Made by a program: the position numbers and the translations under genes. From positions 1 to 64,000 of the forward strand of contig BPJM01000014.1 in the NCBI GenBank assembly GCA_026004615.1: DNA of 64,000 nt, in the 5' to 3' direction. The notes below the pieces were generated by a model. That model was not told the DNA's origin, searched no databases, and was given only the letters and a program-made list of their open reading frames with translations. Origin of the DNA: Planctomycetota bacterium (GTDB lineage Bacteria; Planctomycetota; J058; J103). Positions 1-13,249 of the stretch are shown in pieces (position 1 is the first letter of the stretch; each line of letters opens with the position of its first letter).

Positions 1-560
1 CCCCGCCCCCTCACCCTGACCCTCTCCCCCGCGAGCGGGGGAGAGGGGACCCAGAGGCAAGCGCTCCTGCTCCTCCCTCTCCCCTCCGGGGAGAGCGCCG
101 GGGTGAGGGGGCCGTGCGTGCTGCACCTGCTCGCGCCCCTCTCCCGCCCCCCCTCACCCTCACCCTCTCCCCCGCAAGCGGGGGAGAGGGGACGAGGAGG
201 GCAAGCCCCGCTGTGCTCCCTCTCCCCTCCGGGGAGAGGGCCGGGGTGAGGGGGCGGTGCGAGGTGCGGTTGCTGTTTCGGAGTTGCCTCTTATCTCCCC
301 CTCCCCCTCACCCTCACCCTCTCCCCCGCAAGCGGGGGAGAGGGGAGACCGGAGAGGCAAGCCCCGCTGTGCTCCCTCTCCCCTCCGGGAGAGGGCCGGG
401 GTGAGGGGGGCGGTGCGAGGTGCGGTTGCTGTTCGGAGTTGCCTCTTATTCCCCCTCCCCCTCACCCTCACCCTCTCCCCCGCAAGCGGGGGAGAGGGGA
501 CGAAGGGGGCAAGCCCCGCTGTGCTCCCTCTCCCCTCCGGGGAGAGGGCCGGGGTGAGGG
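1..560. repeat. Left-edge tandem array of palindromic GC-rich repeats
   Basis: About four units of roughly 150 bp, the first cut by the window edge. Each contains a C-rich/G-rich perfect palindrome (CTCTCCCCCGC then AA then GCGGGGGAGAG), a second one (CCCTCTCCCCTCCGGGGAGAGGG), a GGGGTGAGGGGG stretch and a linker with GCAAGCCCCGCTGTGCTCC. The linker GGTGCGGTTGCTG..TTCGGAGTTGCCTCTTAT recurs between units. Reading frames through it give only low-complexity Pro/Arg/Gly peptides, so no gene is called. The same palindromes recur in the 14.88-16.58 kb array, so both belong to one repeat family, probably REP/MITE-like (inference). Confidence 0.85.
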
Positions 561-597
561 GGGCGGTGCGAGGTGCATCTGCTCTCCGCGGGTCCCG

Positions 598-975
598 TCA
601 GGCGACCGCGTGCGCCTGCGCCGGCTCGCGCCGCGGCCGGTCCGGCCGGCCGCGCGCCAGCGGGACCGGATAGCGGGCGCGATTCGCCTCGATCTTGCGG
701 CGCACCGCCTCGATCAGATCGATCCCGGTCCGCTCGCACAGCATGAGCAGCGTGATCGCCACGTCCGCGATCTCCTCGGCCAGCGCCGCCCGCCGCCCCG
801 GTTCGCGACAGGCGGCGTCTGCCTCGTCGCTGTGCACCCAGCGCAGCACCGCGAGCAGCTCGCCCGCCTCGGAGGCGACCGCCATCGCGAGGTTCTTCGG
901 ATCGTGGAACCGATCCCAGTCTCGCTCCGCCGCGAACTGCCGCAGCTCCGCCTGCAGCGCCTCCAGCCGATCCAT
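598..975 (-). CDS. MazG-like nucleotide pyrophosphohydrolase
   Basis: A 125-residue all-helical MazG/dCTPase-like (RS21-C6 type) protein, predicted to hydrolyse non-canonical (d)NTPs to NMP and pyrophosphate in the cytoplasm. It has the paired acidic motifs that bind Mg2+: SEAGELLAVLRW near residues 35-46 and EEIADVAITLLM near 67-78, with RDWDRFHDPKNLAMAV upstream. The ATG at 975 was chosen because a strong GGAGGGGG ribosome site lies just before it and the family alignment starts there; the longer in-frame extension is low complexity. The stop lies only about 40 bp from the repeat array. Length matches the family. Confidence 0.9.
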   Translation of the reverse strand: MDRLEALQAELRQFAAERDWDRFHDPKNLAMAVASEAGELLAVLRWVHSDEADAACREPGRRAALAEEIADVAITLLMLCERTGIDLIEAVRRKIEANRARYPVPLARGRPDRPRREPAQAHAVA

Positions 976-1100
976 CGCCCGCCCCCCTCCACGACCCCCC
1001 CGCGCCGCCGCCCCCGCGCACCGCCTCACGGCGCCTCGGCCCGGCCCGGCCCGTGCCGCCACCCGTCCTGGCCGTCGCGGCCAGGCGGCGCCTGCAGCTG

Positions 1101-1115
1101 CCTCCGATCCTACCC
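1101..1115 (-). promoter_or_regulatory. Putative -10 region (TAGGAT) upstream of the MazG-like gene
   Basis: On the minus strand this reads GGGTAGGATCGGAGG. Fourteen of these bases (CTCCGATCCTACCC on the plus strand) recur exactly at 9069-9082, upstream of the alpha-2-macroglobulin gene. TAGGAT resembles a sigma70 -10 hexamer; no convincing -35 is visible. Function is inferred only from position and repetition. Confidence 0.35.
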
Positions 1116-1219
1116 GGCGGGACCGACCACTCCGCTCGCGATTGGACGCACCCCGCTCCCCGCGCGCTACCCTTGGGGGGACACCACCGGACGGGCACGC
1201 CCGCCGAGCCTCGACCGCC

Positions 1220-1754
1220 ATGAGCGCCTGCCGCCGCCACGACGGACCGCCGCGCCTGCTCGCCGACGAGCACCTGCAGCGGCTCGCGCGCTACCTGCGC
1301 GCGGCGGGGCTCGACGTCGCGTGCGCGCCCCGGCGCCCACGACGACGAGCTGTTGCGGCGCGCGCGCGCCGAGGACCGGTTGCTGCTCACCAGCGCGACC
1401 GCGAGCTGGCGCGCCGCGCCGGCCCGCAACGGGCGCTGTTGCTGCGGAGCATGGACCTCGAGGTCCAGCTCGTGCGGGTGCTCGGCGAGCTGGGGGTCGA
1501 TCCCGAGGCCGCCGCCTTGAGCCGCTGCCCTGCGCTGCAACGAGCCGCTGGCGCAACTGCGGGACCCGCCCGCCCGAGTCCCCCTGCCGCCCGCGGTCCG
1601 CGCGCGCGGGACCGAACTGCTGCGCTGCCCGCGCTGCCAGCGCATCTTCTGGGAGGGCAGCCACACCGAACGGCTCACCGCGGCGCTGCGGCGCGCCAAA
1701 CGCGCGCTGCACAGCGGGCCCCGCCCCGAGCGCCCCGCCGCGCCCGAGGGCTGA
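1220..1754 (+). CDS. Mut7-C RNase-like/zinc-ribbon protein, frameshifted
   Basis: The protein begins RLLADEHLQRLARYLRAAGLDV, a Mut7-C (PIN-fold) start. It changes frame to give HDDELLRRARAEDRLLLTS, returns for DRELARRAGPQRALLLRS and MDLEVQLVRVLGELG, then changes frame again for LRCNEPLAQL and ELLRCPRCQRIFWEGSHTERL. That is the usual two-part layout: PIN-like N-domain with aspartates, then a four-cysteine zinc ribbon (CLRC/CPRC). Joined across at least three indels it gives about 178 residues, normal for the family. The last shift is an extra C at about 1529. It is probably a ribonuclease, but substrates are not established. Neighbouring genes are also riddled with indels, so sequence error is likelier than decay. 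Confidence 0.7.
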
Positions 1755-1769
1755 CCGCCCCCCGCGCTC

Positions 1770-2828
1770 ACCTGCCGCCGCCCTGCCGGCACCACCTCCA
1801 CCAGCACCTGCCCCGCTCCGAGCTGCGAAGTGCGAAAGCGCACCGGCAGGAACCGCTCGATCACCTGCATGTTCGTGCGCGCGTGCAGCGACAGCGGCCC
1901 GGTCACGAATCCACCCCCCGCCCGCGAGCGCCAGCGGGATCAGCAGCTGGGTCCGCCAGGTGCTCCTCCACCGGGACCCCCGGCCTCGAGCCAGCGGCGC
2001 GCCTGCTCGCAGACCTGCGCGGCCACCTGCTCGGCGCGCACCCCCCGCTGGCCGAAGCCGGTGAACACGGCCGTGACCTCCGCGCACTCCAGCTCCAGCA
2101 CCAGCGCGTTGCCCGGCCCCGCAGTCCGCGGGCAGCGGCTCCGCCCTGAGCTCGGCCGGCTGCCCCCGGCCCGCCCCAGCCCAGCCGCCGCCGCACCACC
2201 TCGAGCTCGCGCTCGGCGATGTGCAGCGGCAGCCCCGCCACCCAGCGCCCGCGCCCGCCGCGCGCGCAGCTCGCCCCGCTCCCGCAGCCACAGCGGTGCG
2301 AGCCGCCGCGCCGGCTCGATCGCGACCACCACCCGGCCCCCCGCCCCGCGGGTAGAACCCCGGCCGCTCCAACACGCACCGGATGTGGGGCCCCCATCCG
2401 CTCGAGCAGCGGCAGGAAGGAACCCGCCAGGAACTCGAACGGCGGCGCCTGCGGGTTGTGCGTGCCGCCGCGGATCACCAGGCGCGAAGGCGCATGCGCC
2501 AGCAGCAGCGCCGGCAGCACGGTCTGCAGCACCAGGGTCGTGCTGCCCGCGGTGCCGACAATCGAAGCGGTACTCGCCGGGCTCGCGCCCCCGCGGGCCG
2601 GAAGGTGAGCTCTTGCGAGCCGAGCGCGTCCCCCCCTCGATCACCGCCCTGCCGACCGCGGCCGCCGCCCGCACCGCCGTCAGGTGCTGCTGGCGCAGCC
2701 CCGGCCGCTCGCGCCGCGCGCGGATGCGCTCGATGCGAAAGGGGCTGGCCGGTGAGCAGCGACAGCCCGAGCGCGGTCCGCAACACCTGCCCGCCGCCCT
2801 CGCCCAGCGCGCCGTCGATCACGAGCAT
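1770..2828 (-). CDS. rtcA: RNA 3'-terminal phosphate cyclase, multiply frameshifted
   Basis: RtcA uses ATP to convert an RNA 3'-phosphate to a 2',3'-cyclic phosphate through an enzyme-AMP intermediate. Family segments appear in order but in different frames: VIDGALGEGGGQVLRTALGL (N-terminus), RQQHLTAVRAAAAVGRAVIEG, LGSQELTFRP, TTLVLQTVLPALLLAHAPSR, RGGTHNPQAPPFEFLAG, VPVEEHLAD carrying the adenylated His (codon about 1962-1960), LLIPLALAGGG, and the end RTNMQVIERFLPVRF. At least five indels are needed. The start at 2828 has a GGGAGGG ribosome site. The exact stop is uncertain (about 1770). It lies downstream of and co-oriented with the A2M gene. No rtcB or rtcR is visible nearby. Confidence 0.75.
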
Positions 2829-2936
2829 GCCGCGTGCCCTCCCGAGCCAGCTCGTGCTGCTCCGTAGCGGCGAGACGGAGCGGGCCCGGGGCAGACCGCC
2901 CGGCCCCGGGCCCGCCCGCGCCTCGCCAGCTGCCGC

Positions 2937-5900
2937 TCACTCCACCACGACCCGCTCGCTGCGGCCGCGCCCGAAGGTCTCCGGCGCGTACATCTCCTCG
3001 GCCTTCGGCGGCGGCACCACGAAGCTGCCCGGGGTGGTGGCGCGCGCGTAGTAGGAGTACTCGTGCACCCCCCTCCCACAACAGCGAGGTGAACGCCTCC
3101 GCCCGCTCGTCGCGCAGGTTCTGGTGCTCGTACCAGCGCGGGCCGCCACCACCAGCGCCCGCCCTGCTCGGCGGGCTCCGGCGGCAGCTCGCCCGTGACC
3201 GCCAGCGCCGGGTTGAGCGGCTCCAGACCCGCCGGCAGCGGGTCGACCAGCGCCACGTGATAGCGGCGCGCCGGCGCGAGCAGGCGCAGCCGCACCCGCA
3301 CCCGCGCCCCGGCCCGGATCCGCCAGGTGCCGTCCGCATCGCGCCGCACATCGGCCGGATCGTCCACCGCCTCGTAGCGGCGCTCGACCGCGAAGCCGCG
3401 CTCCACGGGCTCGAGCACCAGATCCGCCGGCGCGTACCGCATCGCGATCCGGTAGTACAGCCGGCCGCTGCCCTGCTTGGCGAGCACGAGCCGGCTCGCC
3501 GGTGCAACCCTCGAGCAGGTAACGCATGGGGATCGGCAGCCGGTGCAACCTCGGTCGTGCGGCCCTCGAAGCCGTGCGCCCCGGCGAACCGCTCGCCCAG
3601 CCACAGCTGCGCGACGAAGTGCGGGACCTCTTGCTCGTAGGTGCGGAAGTACCGGTCGAGCGCCAGCAGCACGAAGGCGTTCTCCTGCGTATTGCCCCAG
3701 CGGCCGCGCCCTGCGGTGCGCGAGCAGACCCCCGCACCAGCTTGGGGATCAGATCGCTCTGGGGCGCCGCACCGATCAGCGCCTCCAGGATCACCCCCGT
3801 CGGCACGCCGGTCCGAATGGAGCAGCAGGTGGGCACCGTCGCCATAGGCGGTCACGAAGGTGGGGCACTGCCCGCGGTCTCCTCCACCCGGTTGTGCAGG
3901 TGGCGCACGATCCGCGCCACCTCTTCGGCCGCGGTCCGCTCGCCCGCGAGCACCGACAACAGCCAGCCCACCGCCTCCAGCGGCAGCCGCTCCAGCCCCG
4001 CCTCGCGGAGCAGGGCGCGCGCGCGCTGCACGTCGCGCTCGCCGAGCTGCGCCCGCGCGTAGCAGGCATAGGCGCGCAGGCTCCAGCGCACCTCGGCGCT
4101 CCAGCGCGGATCGAGGCGATCGCGGATCGCGCGCAGATAGGCGAGCGCCCGCTCGACGGTCCGCGCCGGCACGCCGAAGCCCTTCTGGCGCGCGCGCCCG
4201 AGTGCGTGCGCGACGTGGATGCTGACGTACGGCCAGCTCTCCTCGCGGCTCGTCCAGAAGCCCCAGCCCCCGTCCGGTCCCTGCAGCGCTGCCAGCCGCT
4301 CCAGATCGCGCTCCACCGCGGCGAGCAGCCGCTCGGGCGCGGGCAGGCCCTCGGCCCCGAACGCCGCCAGCACGTCCCGCAGCGCCGCGATCGCCAGCAC
4401 GCGCGAGGCGATCTGCTCGGAGCACTCGAACGGATACTCCACCAGGTAGAGCACCGCGTCGGTCAGCGCCTGCAGCTGGGTGGCGCTGGTCTGCACCTCC
4501 AGGCCGCCGAACTGCGGCACCACACCCGCGGGGGCCTGCACCGTGTAGGCCACCGCCCCCTCATCCAGCACCCCGTAGGTGGCGAACGCCTCGGTGCTCG
4601 CCGGGCTCCAGATGCGGAGCTGTTGCACCGCGGCGTCGGCGTAGCGGCCGCTCGCGGCCGCAACCTGGATGCGCGCCAGGCCGGGCGCGACCGTCTCGAC
4701 CGGAAAGCGGACCTCGACGCGCTGGCCGGCCGGCACCTGCACCTCGAAGCCCGCCGGCACCGGCAGCGCCAGGTTGCTCGCCCGCATGGCGAGCTCGACC
4801 GCGAGCGGCTCCGCGGTCTGGTTGTGCACCAGCACCGGCAGCTCGCACCGGTCCCCGTAGTTGAGGAAGCGCGGCAGCGAGGGCCGCACCATGAGCGGCA
4901 GCCGCACCCGCAGCGTCGCCTCGGCCCGGCCGTACTGGTGCACGCCGGCAGCGGCGACCGCCATGATCCGGTAGCGGGTCAGGCTGTCGGGCACGCGCAG
5001 CGGCACGCTGGCGCGCCCCTCGGCATCGGTCCGCACCGCGGGTGCGAACAGCGCCAGCGGCCGCAGATCGACCCGCGCCCGGATCGCCGGGGCGCCCGCT
5101 GCCCCGCTCCCATCCCTGTCCCGCTCCGACCGCTCGAGCGTCATCGCTGCCTTTGCGAGCGGGGCGCCCGGCGCGGCGGCGACCGCTCCCTCCGCATCCA
5201 ACTTGCGCTGCATCTCGGCCCGCTCTTGCGCGGCGGCGCGCTCGTCCAGCTCGGCCAGCACCACGTAGCTGCGCAGGTGCTGCTCCTCGACCCCGGCCGG
5301 GCGCTCGGGGTAGAACGCCTGCAGCGGGTCGGGCAGCCGGTAGCCGCTCAGCGCCAGCACCGCCTCGTCCACCACCGCGATCGCCGCCTCGGCGCCCGCC
5401 ACTGGCCGGCCGGCCGCATCGCGCACCACGAGCTCGATCGCGGTCTCGCCTCCCGGCTCCAGCTCCGCCGCGCCCGGTTTCACGCTCAGCTGGAGCTCGT
5501 GCCGGCGCGGGGGCACGGCGAGCTCGATGGCGCCGCTGGCGAACGCCGGCCGCCGGGGCGCCTTCTCTCCCAGACCCTCGCGCGGTGCGGCGCCCACGGC
5601 ATCGATCGCGACGTGCAGATTGGGCACGTGCTCCTCGCCGATCGGGATCTCGACCGCGGTGCTCGGCCCCTCCAGCCGCAGCCGCCTGCTGCTGAGCAGC
5701 CCCGCGCGCCGCAGCGTCAGCACCGCCTCGGCGGGCCAGAACGGGCTCTGCACGAGCAGCCGTGCCGTCTCGCCGGGGGCGTATTCCCTGCGGTCGGGGA
5801 TCAGCGTCAGCTCCTGCTCGGCGAGCCCGCGCGCCGGCACCGCCTCGCCGCCAGCCACCCACAGCGTCAGCTCGCTCTCGTTGGGCCGATCGGCGTCATC

Positions 5901-8900
5901 GACCACCCGCGCCCGCACCCGCCAGGTGCCGCCCTGCTCCGGGGTGAAGCTCCAGGCGACCGGGCCCTCCGCCGAGGAGCGCAGCTCGTGGCGCTGGCGG
6001 TCGACCTCCTCCTCGATCCAGCGGCCGCGCTCCCGCCGCTGGCGCAGCCGCACCGCCTCCAGCGCGATGCTGCGCCCGGCGAGCAGCTCGCCGTCGATCC
6101 CGCACGCGATCGCCTCCAGGCGGAAGCTCTCGCCCCGCGACACGAACGTCCGATCGCTGCGGATGCCGACATAGTGGGCCGCCGGGTGCACGAGCAGCTG
6201 CGTGTTCGCAGTCCAGGCCTGCCGGTTCACATCGGTGACCGTCGCCTCGGCCTCGAGCACGTACGGCCGCGGCGGTGCCACCCCGAGCAGCTCCACCCGC
6301 AGCCGGTGCCGGCCCCAGCCGTCGGTCCGGCCCTCGCGCACCTCGGTCCGCACCGTTTCGTCCGTCGGGCCTGCGCGCCACCACGGCACCCAGGTGCCGA
6401 AGGTGAACTCCTCGCGGCCCGGCGGGGTGTAGCTCGCGGGCCGGGCCGTGAGCTGCCAGCGCACCGGCGCCTCGGCGAGCGGCCCGCCGGTGTAGTATTT
6501 CGCCTCGACCGTGAGCGCCGCCGCCCCGCCCACCAGGTGCGGGCCCTCGCTCGCGCTCGCGCCGACCTCGAACTCCGGCCGGCGGAACTCCTGGATCTGC
6601 AGCTGGTGCCGGCTGTGCGTGCCGTGGGCCTCTGCCAGCCCCAGCACCGACAGCTCGATCGTCGCCGGGCCGAGGTTGACCTGCTCCGGAATCGGCAGCT
6701 CCAGGTCGAAGCCGCCCAGCGCGCCGAGCGGCTTCTCGCCCTTGCCCAGCTCCACACCCTGCGCATCGACGAACCGCCAGCGCACGCGCGCCCCCTCGAC
6801 GCCGAGCGGCACCAGCCCCCCTCGCAGCCCGCCCTGTAGCCGCCGCACCCAGCCCTTGAGGTGCGCGCTCTCCCCCGGGCGGTACATCCGGCGGTCGTCC
6901 GCCACGTACCAGAGCACGCGGTCGCGGGGCTGTTGCCGGCTCCACTGCGCGCCGTAGCTCCGGTAGGCGCTCGCCGGCAACAGCGCCGTCTCCCCGCCGT
7001 GCCGCGCCACGAGCAGGCGCTGCACGTGCCGCGGCCCGCCGGCCGGCAGCTCGAGCCACGCGGTGCCGTCCGGCCCCGTGCGCACCGGGGCGCCGCCGTC
7101 GGGCAGGATCGAGAGCTCCACCCCCGGCAAGGGCGAGCCATCGGCGAGCGCACTCGCCCAGGCCAGCATGCTCCGATCGTCGGCGAAGGCGGCGAGTCCG
7201 ATCCGGGTGCGCTGCAGCCACACCCGCACGCTCTGGCGCCGCCACCGCTCCGCCGGCTGCTCGAGCGGCTCCACCACCAGCACCAGGTGCTGGCGCCCCT
7301 CGGCGAAGCCATCCCCGAGGTCGATCCGCGTCTCGACCAGGGCGTCGGGCCGCTCGGCGACCTCGATGACCTCCTCGCGCAGCCGCTCGCCGGGCGGGAC
7401 CGGGCTCGCCTCCTCGCGCCACAGCTGGTCGAGATATGCGAGCCACTGGGGCCAGTCCTCGGGCTCGACGGCGTGCACCGCCACGCGCAGCCGCCGGTGG
7501 TTGATCGTGTAGACCGAGAAGGCAGGCGGCCCCGCCGGATCCAGCACCGCGAAGCTGCCGCCCGGCGCGAACAGCGCCGGGCGCGCCGGGGCGGTCTCGA
7601 AGGTGAACCGATGGGGCTCGCCGAGCGTCTGCCCGTGCACGTCGCGCACCGCCCCGTCCAGCGTCACGGTGTAACGGGTGCGGCCGCGCGAGGCGCCGCG
7701 CACGGTGATCGTGTCGCCCCAGACCGAGACCGTCATGTCGGGCAGCTCGGGCTCGACCCTCACCAGCGAATCCTGGAAGTGCTCCTGGTCGAGCGGATTG
7801 TTCAGCTCGATCCACCAGGGCTCGCCGGGCCGGCACTCCCCGGACCAGCCGCACCGCGCGCGCACCACCCGCAGCGGGCCGTAGGTCCGAAACGAAAAGC
7901 TCTGCTCCCGCTCGGTGCGGCGCGGTCCTTCGGCGGACGGCGCCCCGGCGAGCAGCACCACCTCGACCTCGGTGTCCAGGGGCAGGGGCACCTGCGGCAC
8001 CAGCGCGAGCGCGCGCCCCGCGGCGAGGCGATCGCGGAGCTCCTCCCCGATGCGCTCGGCCTCCCGCTCGAGCTCGGCCTGCGTGGCGAGCCGCACCGGA
8101 TGCTCTGTGCGCAGCGGCCATGTACCCGTGCGCACGCGCACGTGCTCGAGCATGGCGGCGGGCTCGACGCGCTGCTCGAAGCCGAGCACGATCACCGGCT
8201 GGCGCACCACCGAGTCGCCGGCCGGGTAGCTCGCCTGCAGCTCCGGCGGCGGGGTGCGGAACCCAAAGCGCACCTCCTCGCGCAGCGTGCCGCCCGCCTC
8301 GGAGCGCACCCCCGCCGGCACGACGACCTCGTACGCCGTCGCCATCGGCAGCCGCTCGCCCTCGGGGCGGAACAGCAGGGTGCGGGTGCCGAGCCACTCC
8401 CACCGCCCCGGCACCGCGGGGCGGAGCCGCGCCGGCGGCTCGCGACCCTGCAGGTCCGCAAGCCCGCCGAGCGGCACCATCGGCTGCGAGAACGTGATGC
8501 TCACGTGCGGCGCGAGCGGGACCTCGCCCTCGGGCGCAAAGCGCAACACCTCGAGGGGACCGCCTGCGGCCGCCGGTGCGCCGGCTGCGGAGGCCTCCGG
8601 CGGCGGGAAGCTGCCGGCCACCTGCTTGCCCGCCTGCGGCGGCGGCGGGGAGTCCTCGCGCCGGGCAAACGGCTGTGTGTCCTCGGCCCGCTCGCCGAGC
8701 GGCGGCAGCCGCTCGAGCAACGCCTGGGCCCGCTCGGGCTCCAGCGGCCGCGTCCGGGCCGGAGCCCGTGCGGCGGGCCGCTCCGGCCCCGCGGCCACCT
8801 CCTCCAGCCGCCAGCGCAATCCCGGCTCCTCGCTGCCCGCCGCCGCCCGCAGCGGCGCGGCGGCCGCGCGCGCGGCCTCCAGCTCACCCTGCATCGCCTC

Positions 8901-8993
8901 GCCGCTCCCCGCACAGCCCGCCACCGCACCCCACGGGATCACGACCAGCGCCGCCACCAGCCGCGGCGCGCAACCGCTCAGCCTCCGCCTCAT
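2937..8993 (-). CDS. Alpha-2-macroglobulin family lipoprotein (3' end frameshifted)
   Basis: Large periplasmic A2M-like protein (about 2,018 residues, like E. coli YfhM), thought to trap attacking proteases. The ATG at 8993 has a GGGGAG ribosome site and opens a lipoprotein signal ending VAGC (Cys27). Many beta-sandwich MG domains follow, then the bait/TED region with the thioester motif CSEQ at about residue 1524 (codon 4424-4422), so it is the thioester type. The frame is open to about 3860. The last 300 codons switch frame at least seven times (for example LEALIGAAPQSDLIPKLV, TQENAFVLLALDRYFRTYEQ, SGRLYYRIAMRYAPADLVLE, APETFGRGRSERVVVE), matching the normal A2M C-terminus. The usual partner gene pbpC is not adjacent. 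Confidence 0.88.
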
Positions 8994-9462
8994 GGCAAGC
9001 TCCCCGGACGCCTGGCCAACAGCGCTCCGGCACTGCCTGGCCACCAGCTGCTTCGGCCCCACTCGGCTCTCCGATCCTACCCGCGGGCCCGTACGCGCCG
9101 CCACGGCCGCCCGCCGTGCCCGCTCTGTCCGTGCGTGGTGGACCGGGGCAAGACCGCGCTATTCGATCGGGCCCGCCGAGCGGCGCCCCCGCGCGCGGGT
9201 TGCGCCCCGGGCTTGCGCCCGCGGGCCCTGATCCGTTGAATGGGACCGATCGCGCCGCGACCGGTCCGTGGCGGCGCTGGCCGTCCGGGCGCGCGCATGC
9301 CCGCCGGGACGAGCCGGTATCCTGCGCCGCTGCGTCGCTCGCGGTCGGAGCCATGCCGCCGCCGCGCGATCGAGCGCGTTGGCCGGCGCCTGTGCGGGCG
9401 CGCGCCGGCCCCGGCGCCGCTGCGCTGCCGGGCGAGGAGGCGGACCAGGGGAGAACGGAGCG
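8994..9462. other. Divergent intergenic region between A2M and fadI
   Basis: About 470 bp without a convincing gene on either strand. It holds the minus-strand TAGGATCG motif (9069-9082) facing the A2M gene and a plus-strand TATCCT hexamer (9318-9323) about 140 bp before fadI, without a recognisable -35. Short open frames have neither ribosome sites nor protein-like composition. It presumably carries both promoters. Confidence 0.5.
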
Positions 9463-10773
9463 ATGACGAGCGTACGCAGTGGAGCGTTGACCGACGGCCG
9501 GCGGGTGGCGGTGGTGGCCGGCCTGCGCACCCCCTTCGCCAAGCAGGGCACGGCGTTCCAGGACCTGTCCGCGCTCGAACTGGGACAGCTCGTGTGCGCC
9601 GAGCTGCTCGAGCGCTCCGAGCTGGAGCCGGGCATGATCGAGCAGGTGGTCTTCGGGCAGGTGATCCCCTCGATCCAGGCCCCCAACATCGCGCGCGAGA
9701 TCGTGCTGGGCACCGGCATGCCGCGCGACATCGAGGCCTACAGCGTCTCGCGCGCCTGTGCCACCAGCTACCAGTCGGTGGTCAACGTGGCGCAGGCGAT
9801 CCAGACCGGCCAGATCGAGTGCGGGCTCGCCGGCGGAGCCGACAGCGCGAGCGACGTGCCGATCACGGTCTCCCCGCGGCTGCAGAAGGCCCTGCTCGCC
9901 GCCAACAAGGCCCGGAGCCTGAAACAACGCCTCGCCGCCTTCAAGGGCCTGCGGCCGGGGGATCTGCTCCCGGTGCCACCGGCGATCGCCGAGTACTCCA
10001 CCGGCGAGACCATGGGCGAGGCCGCCGAGCGCATGGCGAAGGAGAACGGGATCCCGCGCGCCGAGCAGGACGCCTTCGCCCACCGCAGCCACACCCTCGC
10101 CGCCCGCGCCTGGCAGGAAGGTCGCTTCGCCGGCGAGGTGATGGCGGTGCACGTGCCCCCGCGCTACGAAGAGACGCTCGAGCGCGACAACCTGGTCCGC
10201 TTCGATTCGGACCTCGAAGCCTATGCCAAGCTCAAGCCGGTGTTCGACAAGCGGCACGGTACGGTGACGGCCGGCAACAGCTCGCCGCTGACCGACGGGG
10301 CGGCGGCGGTGATCTGCATGCTGGAGGACAAGGCGCGGGCGTTGGGGCTGGAGATCCTCGGCACCATCCGCAGCTACGCCTTCGCCGCGCTCGACCCCGC
10401 CGAACAGCTGCTGCTCGGTCCGGCCTATGCCGCGCCGATCGCGCTCGAGCGCGCCGGGGTGACGCTCGCCGACCTGACGCTGGTCGATCTGCACGAGGCG
10501 TTCTCGGCCGCGGTGCTCTCGGTGCTGCGGGCCTTCGCCTCCAGGCGGTTCGCCCAGGACAAGCTCAACCGTTCCGAGCCGCTGGGCGAGGTGGACCCGG
10601 AGCGGCTGAATGTCAACGGCGGCTCCATCGCGATCGGGCACCCGTTCGCGGCCACCGGGGCGCGCCAGATCGTGCAGACCCTGCGCGAGCTCAAGCGGCG
10701 CGGCGGCGGGCTGGCGCTCTGCAGCGCCTGCGCGGCCGGTGGGCTCGGCGCCGCCATCGTGCTCGAGGCATGA
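9463..10773 (+). CDS. fadI: Acetyl-CoA C-acyltransferase (3-ketoacyl-CoA thiolase), FadI type
   Basis: Catalyses the last step of beta-oxidation: thiolytic cleavage of 3-ketoacyl-CoA to acetyl-CoA and a shortened acyl-CoA. The 436-residue length and sequence fit the FadI branch. The nucleophilic Cys99 lies in [10 protein letters not shown]; the catalytic His393 in [14 protein letters not shown]; the second Cys423 in CSACAAGG. The ATG at 9463 has a GGAG ribosome site; upstream in-frame starts add only low-complexity sequence. fadJ follows 54 bp downstream, so the pair forms the two-subunit trifunctional complex. The frame is intact. Confidence 0.95.
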   Translation: MTSVRSGALTDGRRVAVVAGLRTPFAKQGTAFQDLSALELGQLVCAELLERSELEPGMIEQVVFGQVIPSIQAPNIAREIVLGTGMPRDIEAYSVSRACATSYQSVVNVAQAIQTGQIECGLAGGADSASDVPITVSPRLQKALLAANKARSLKQRLAAFKGLRPGDLLPVPPAIAEYSTGETMGEAAERMAKENGIPRAEQDAFAHRSHTLAARAWQEGRFAGEVMAVHVPPRYEETLERDNLVRFDSDLEAYAKLKPVFDKRHGTVTAGNSSPLTDGAAAVICMLEDKARALGLEILGTIRSYAFAALDPAEQLLLGPAYAAPIALERAGVTLADLTLVDLHEAFSAAVLSVLRAFASRRFAQDKLNRSEPLGEVDPERLNVNGGSIAIGHPFAATGARQIVQTLRELKRRGGGLALCSACAAGGLGAAIVLEA

Positions 10774-10827
10774 GCCCCGCACGCAGCGAGCGGCGTGGCG
10801 AAGCGGACGGATAGGAGAGGGTTCCCG

Positions 10828-13162
<2,335 letters not shown>

Positions 13163-13186
13163 GCCCGGCGCTCTGCAGCGCGCACC

Positions 13187-13216
13187 GGGGCGCCGGGCCG
13201 CCGCGCCCGGCGCCCC
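13187..13216 (+). terminator. Perfect 12-bp stem-loop after fadJ
   Basis: GGGGCGCCGGGC, a 6-nt loop CGCCGC, then GCCCGGCGCCCC, starting 25 bp after the fadJ stop and ending 33 bp before apgM. It is very stable but has no T-run, so intrinsic termination is not certain; it may instead be an mRNA 3'-end stabiliser. Confidence 0.5.
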
Positions 13217-13249
13217 ACCGTAGAGGGGATCGTCCGCGGAGGGCCGAAG

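Noticed and set aside
114..673. Pro/Arg/Gly-rich open frames in the left repeats
   Set aside because: They follow the repeat period, occur on both strands, and have no ribosome site or protein-like composition.
3477..6839. 1,120-codon frame antisense to the A2M gene
   Set aside because: A composition shadow; no family motif and no ribosome site, while the A2M frame is motif-rich throughout.
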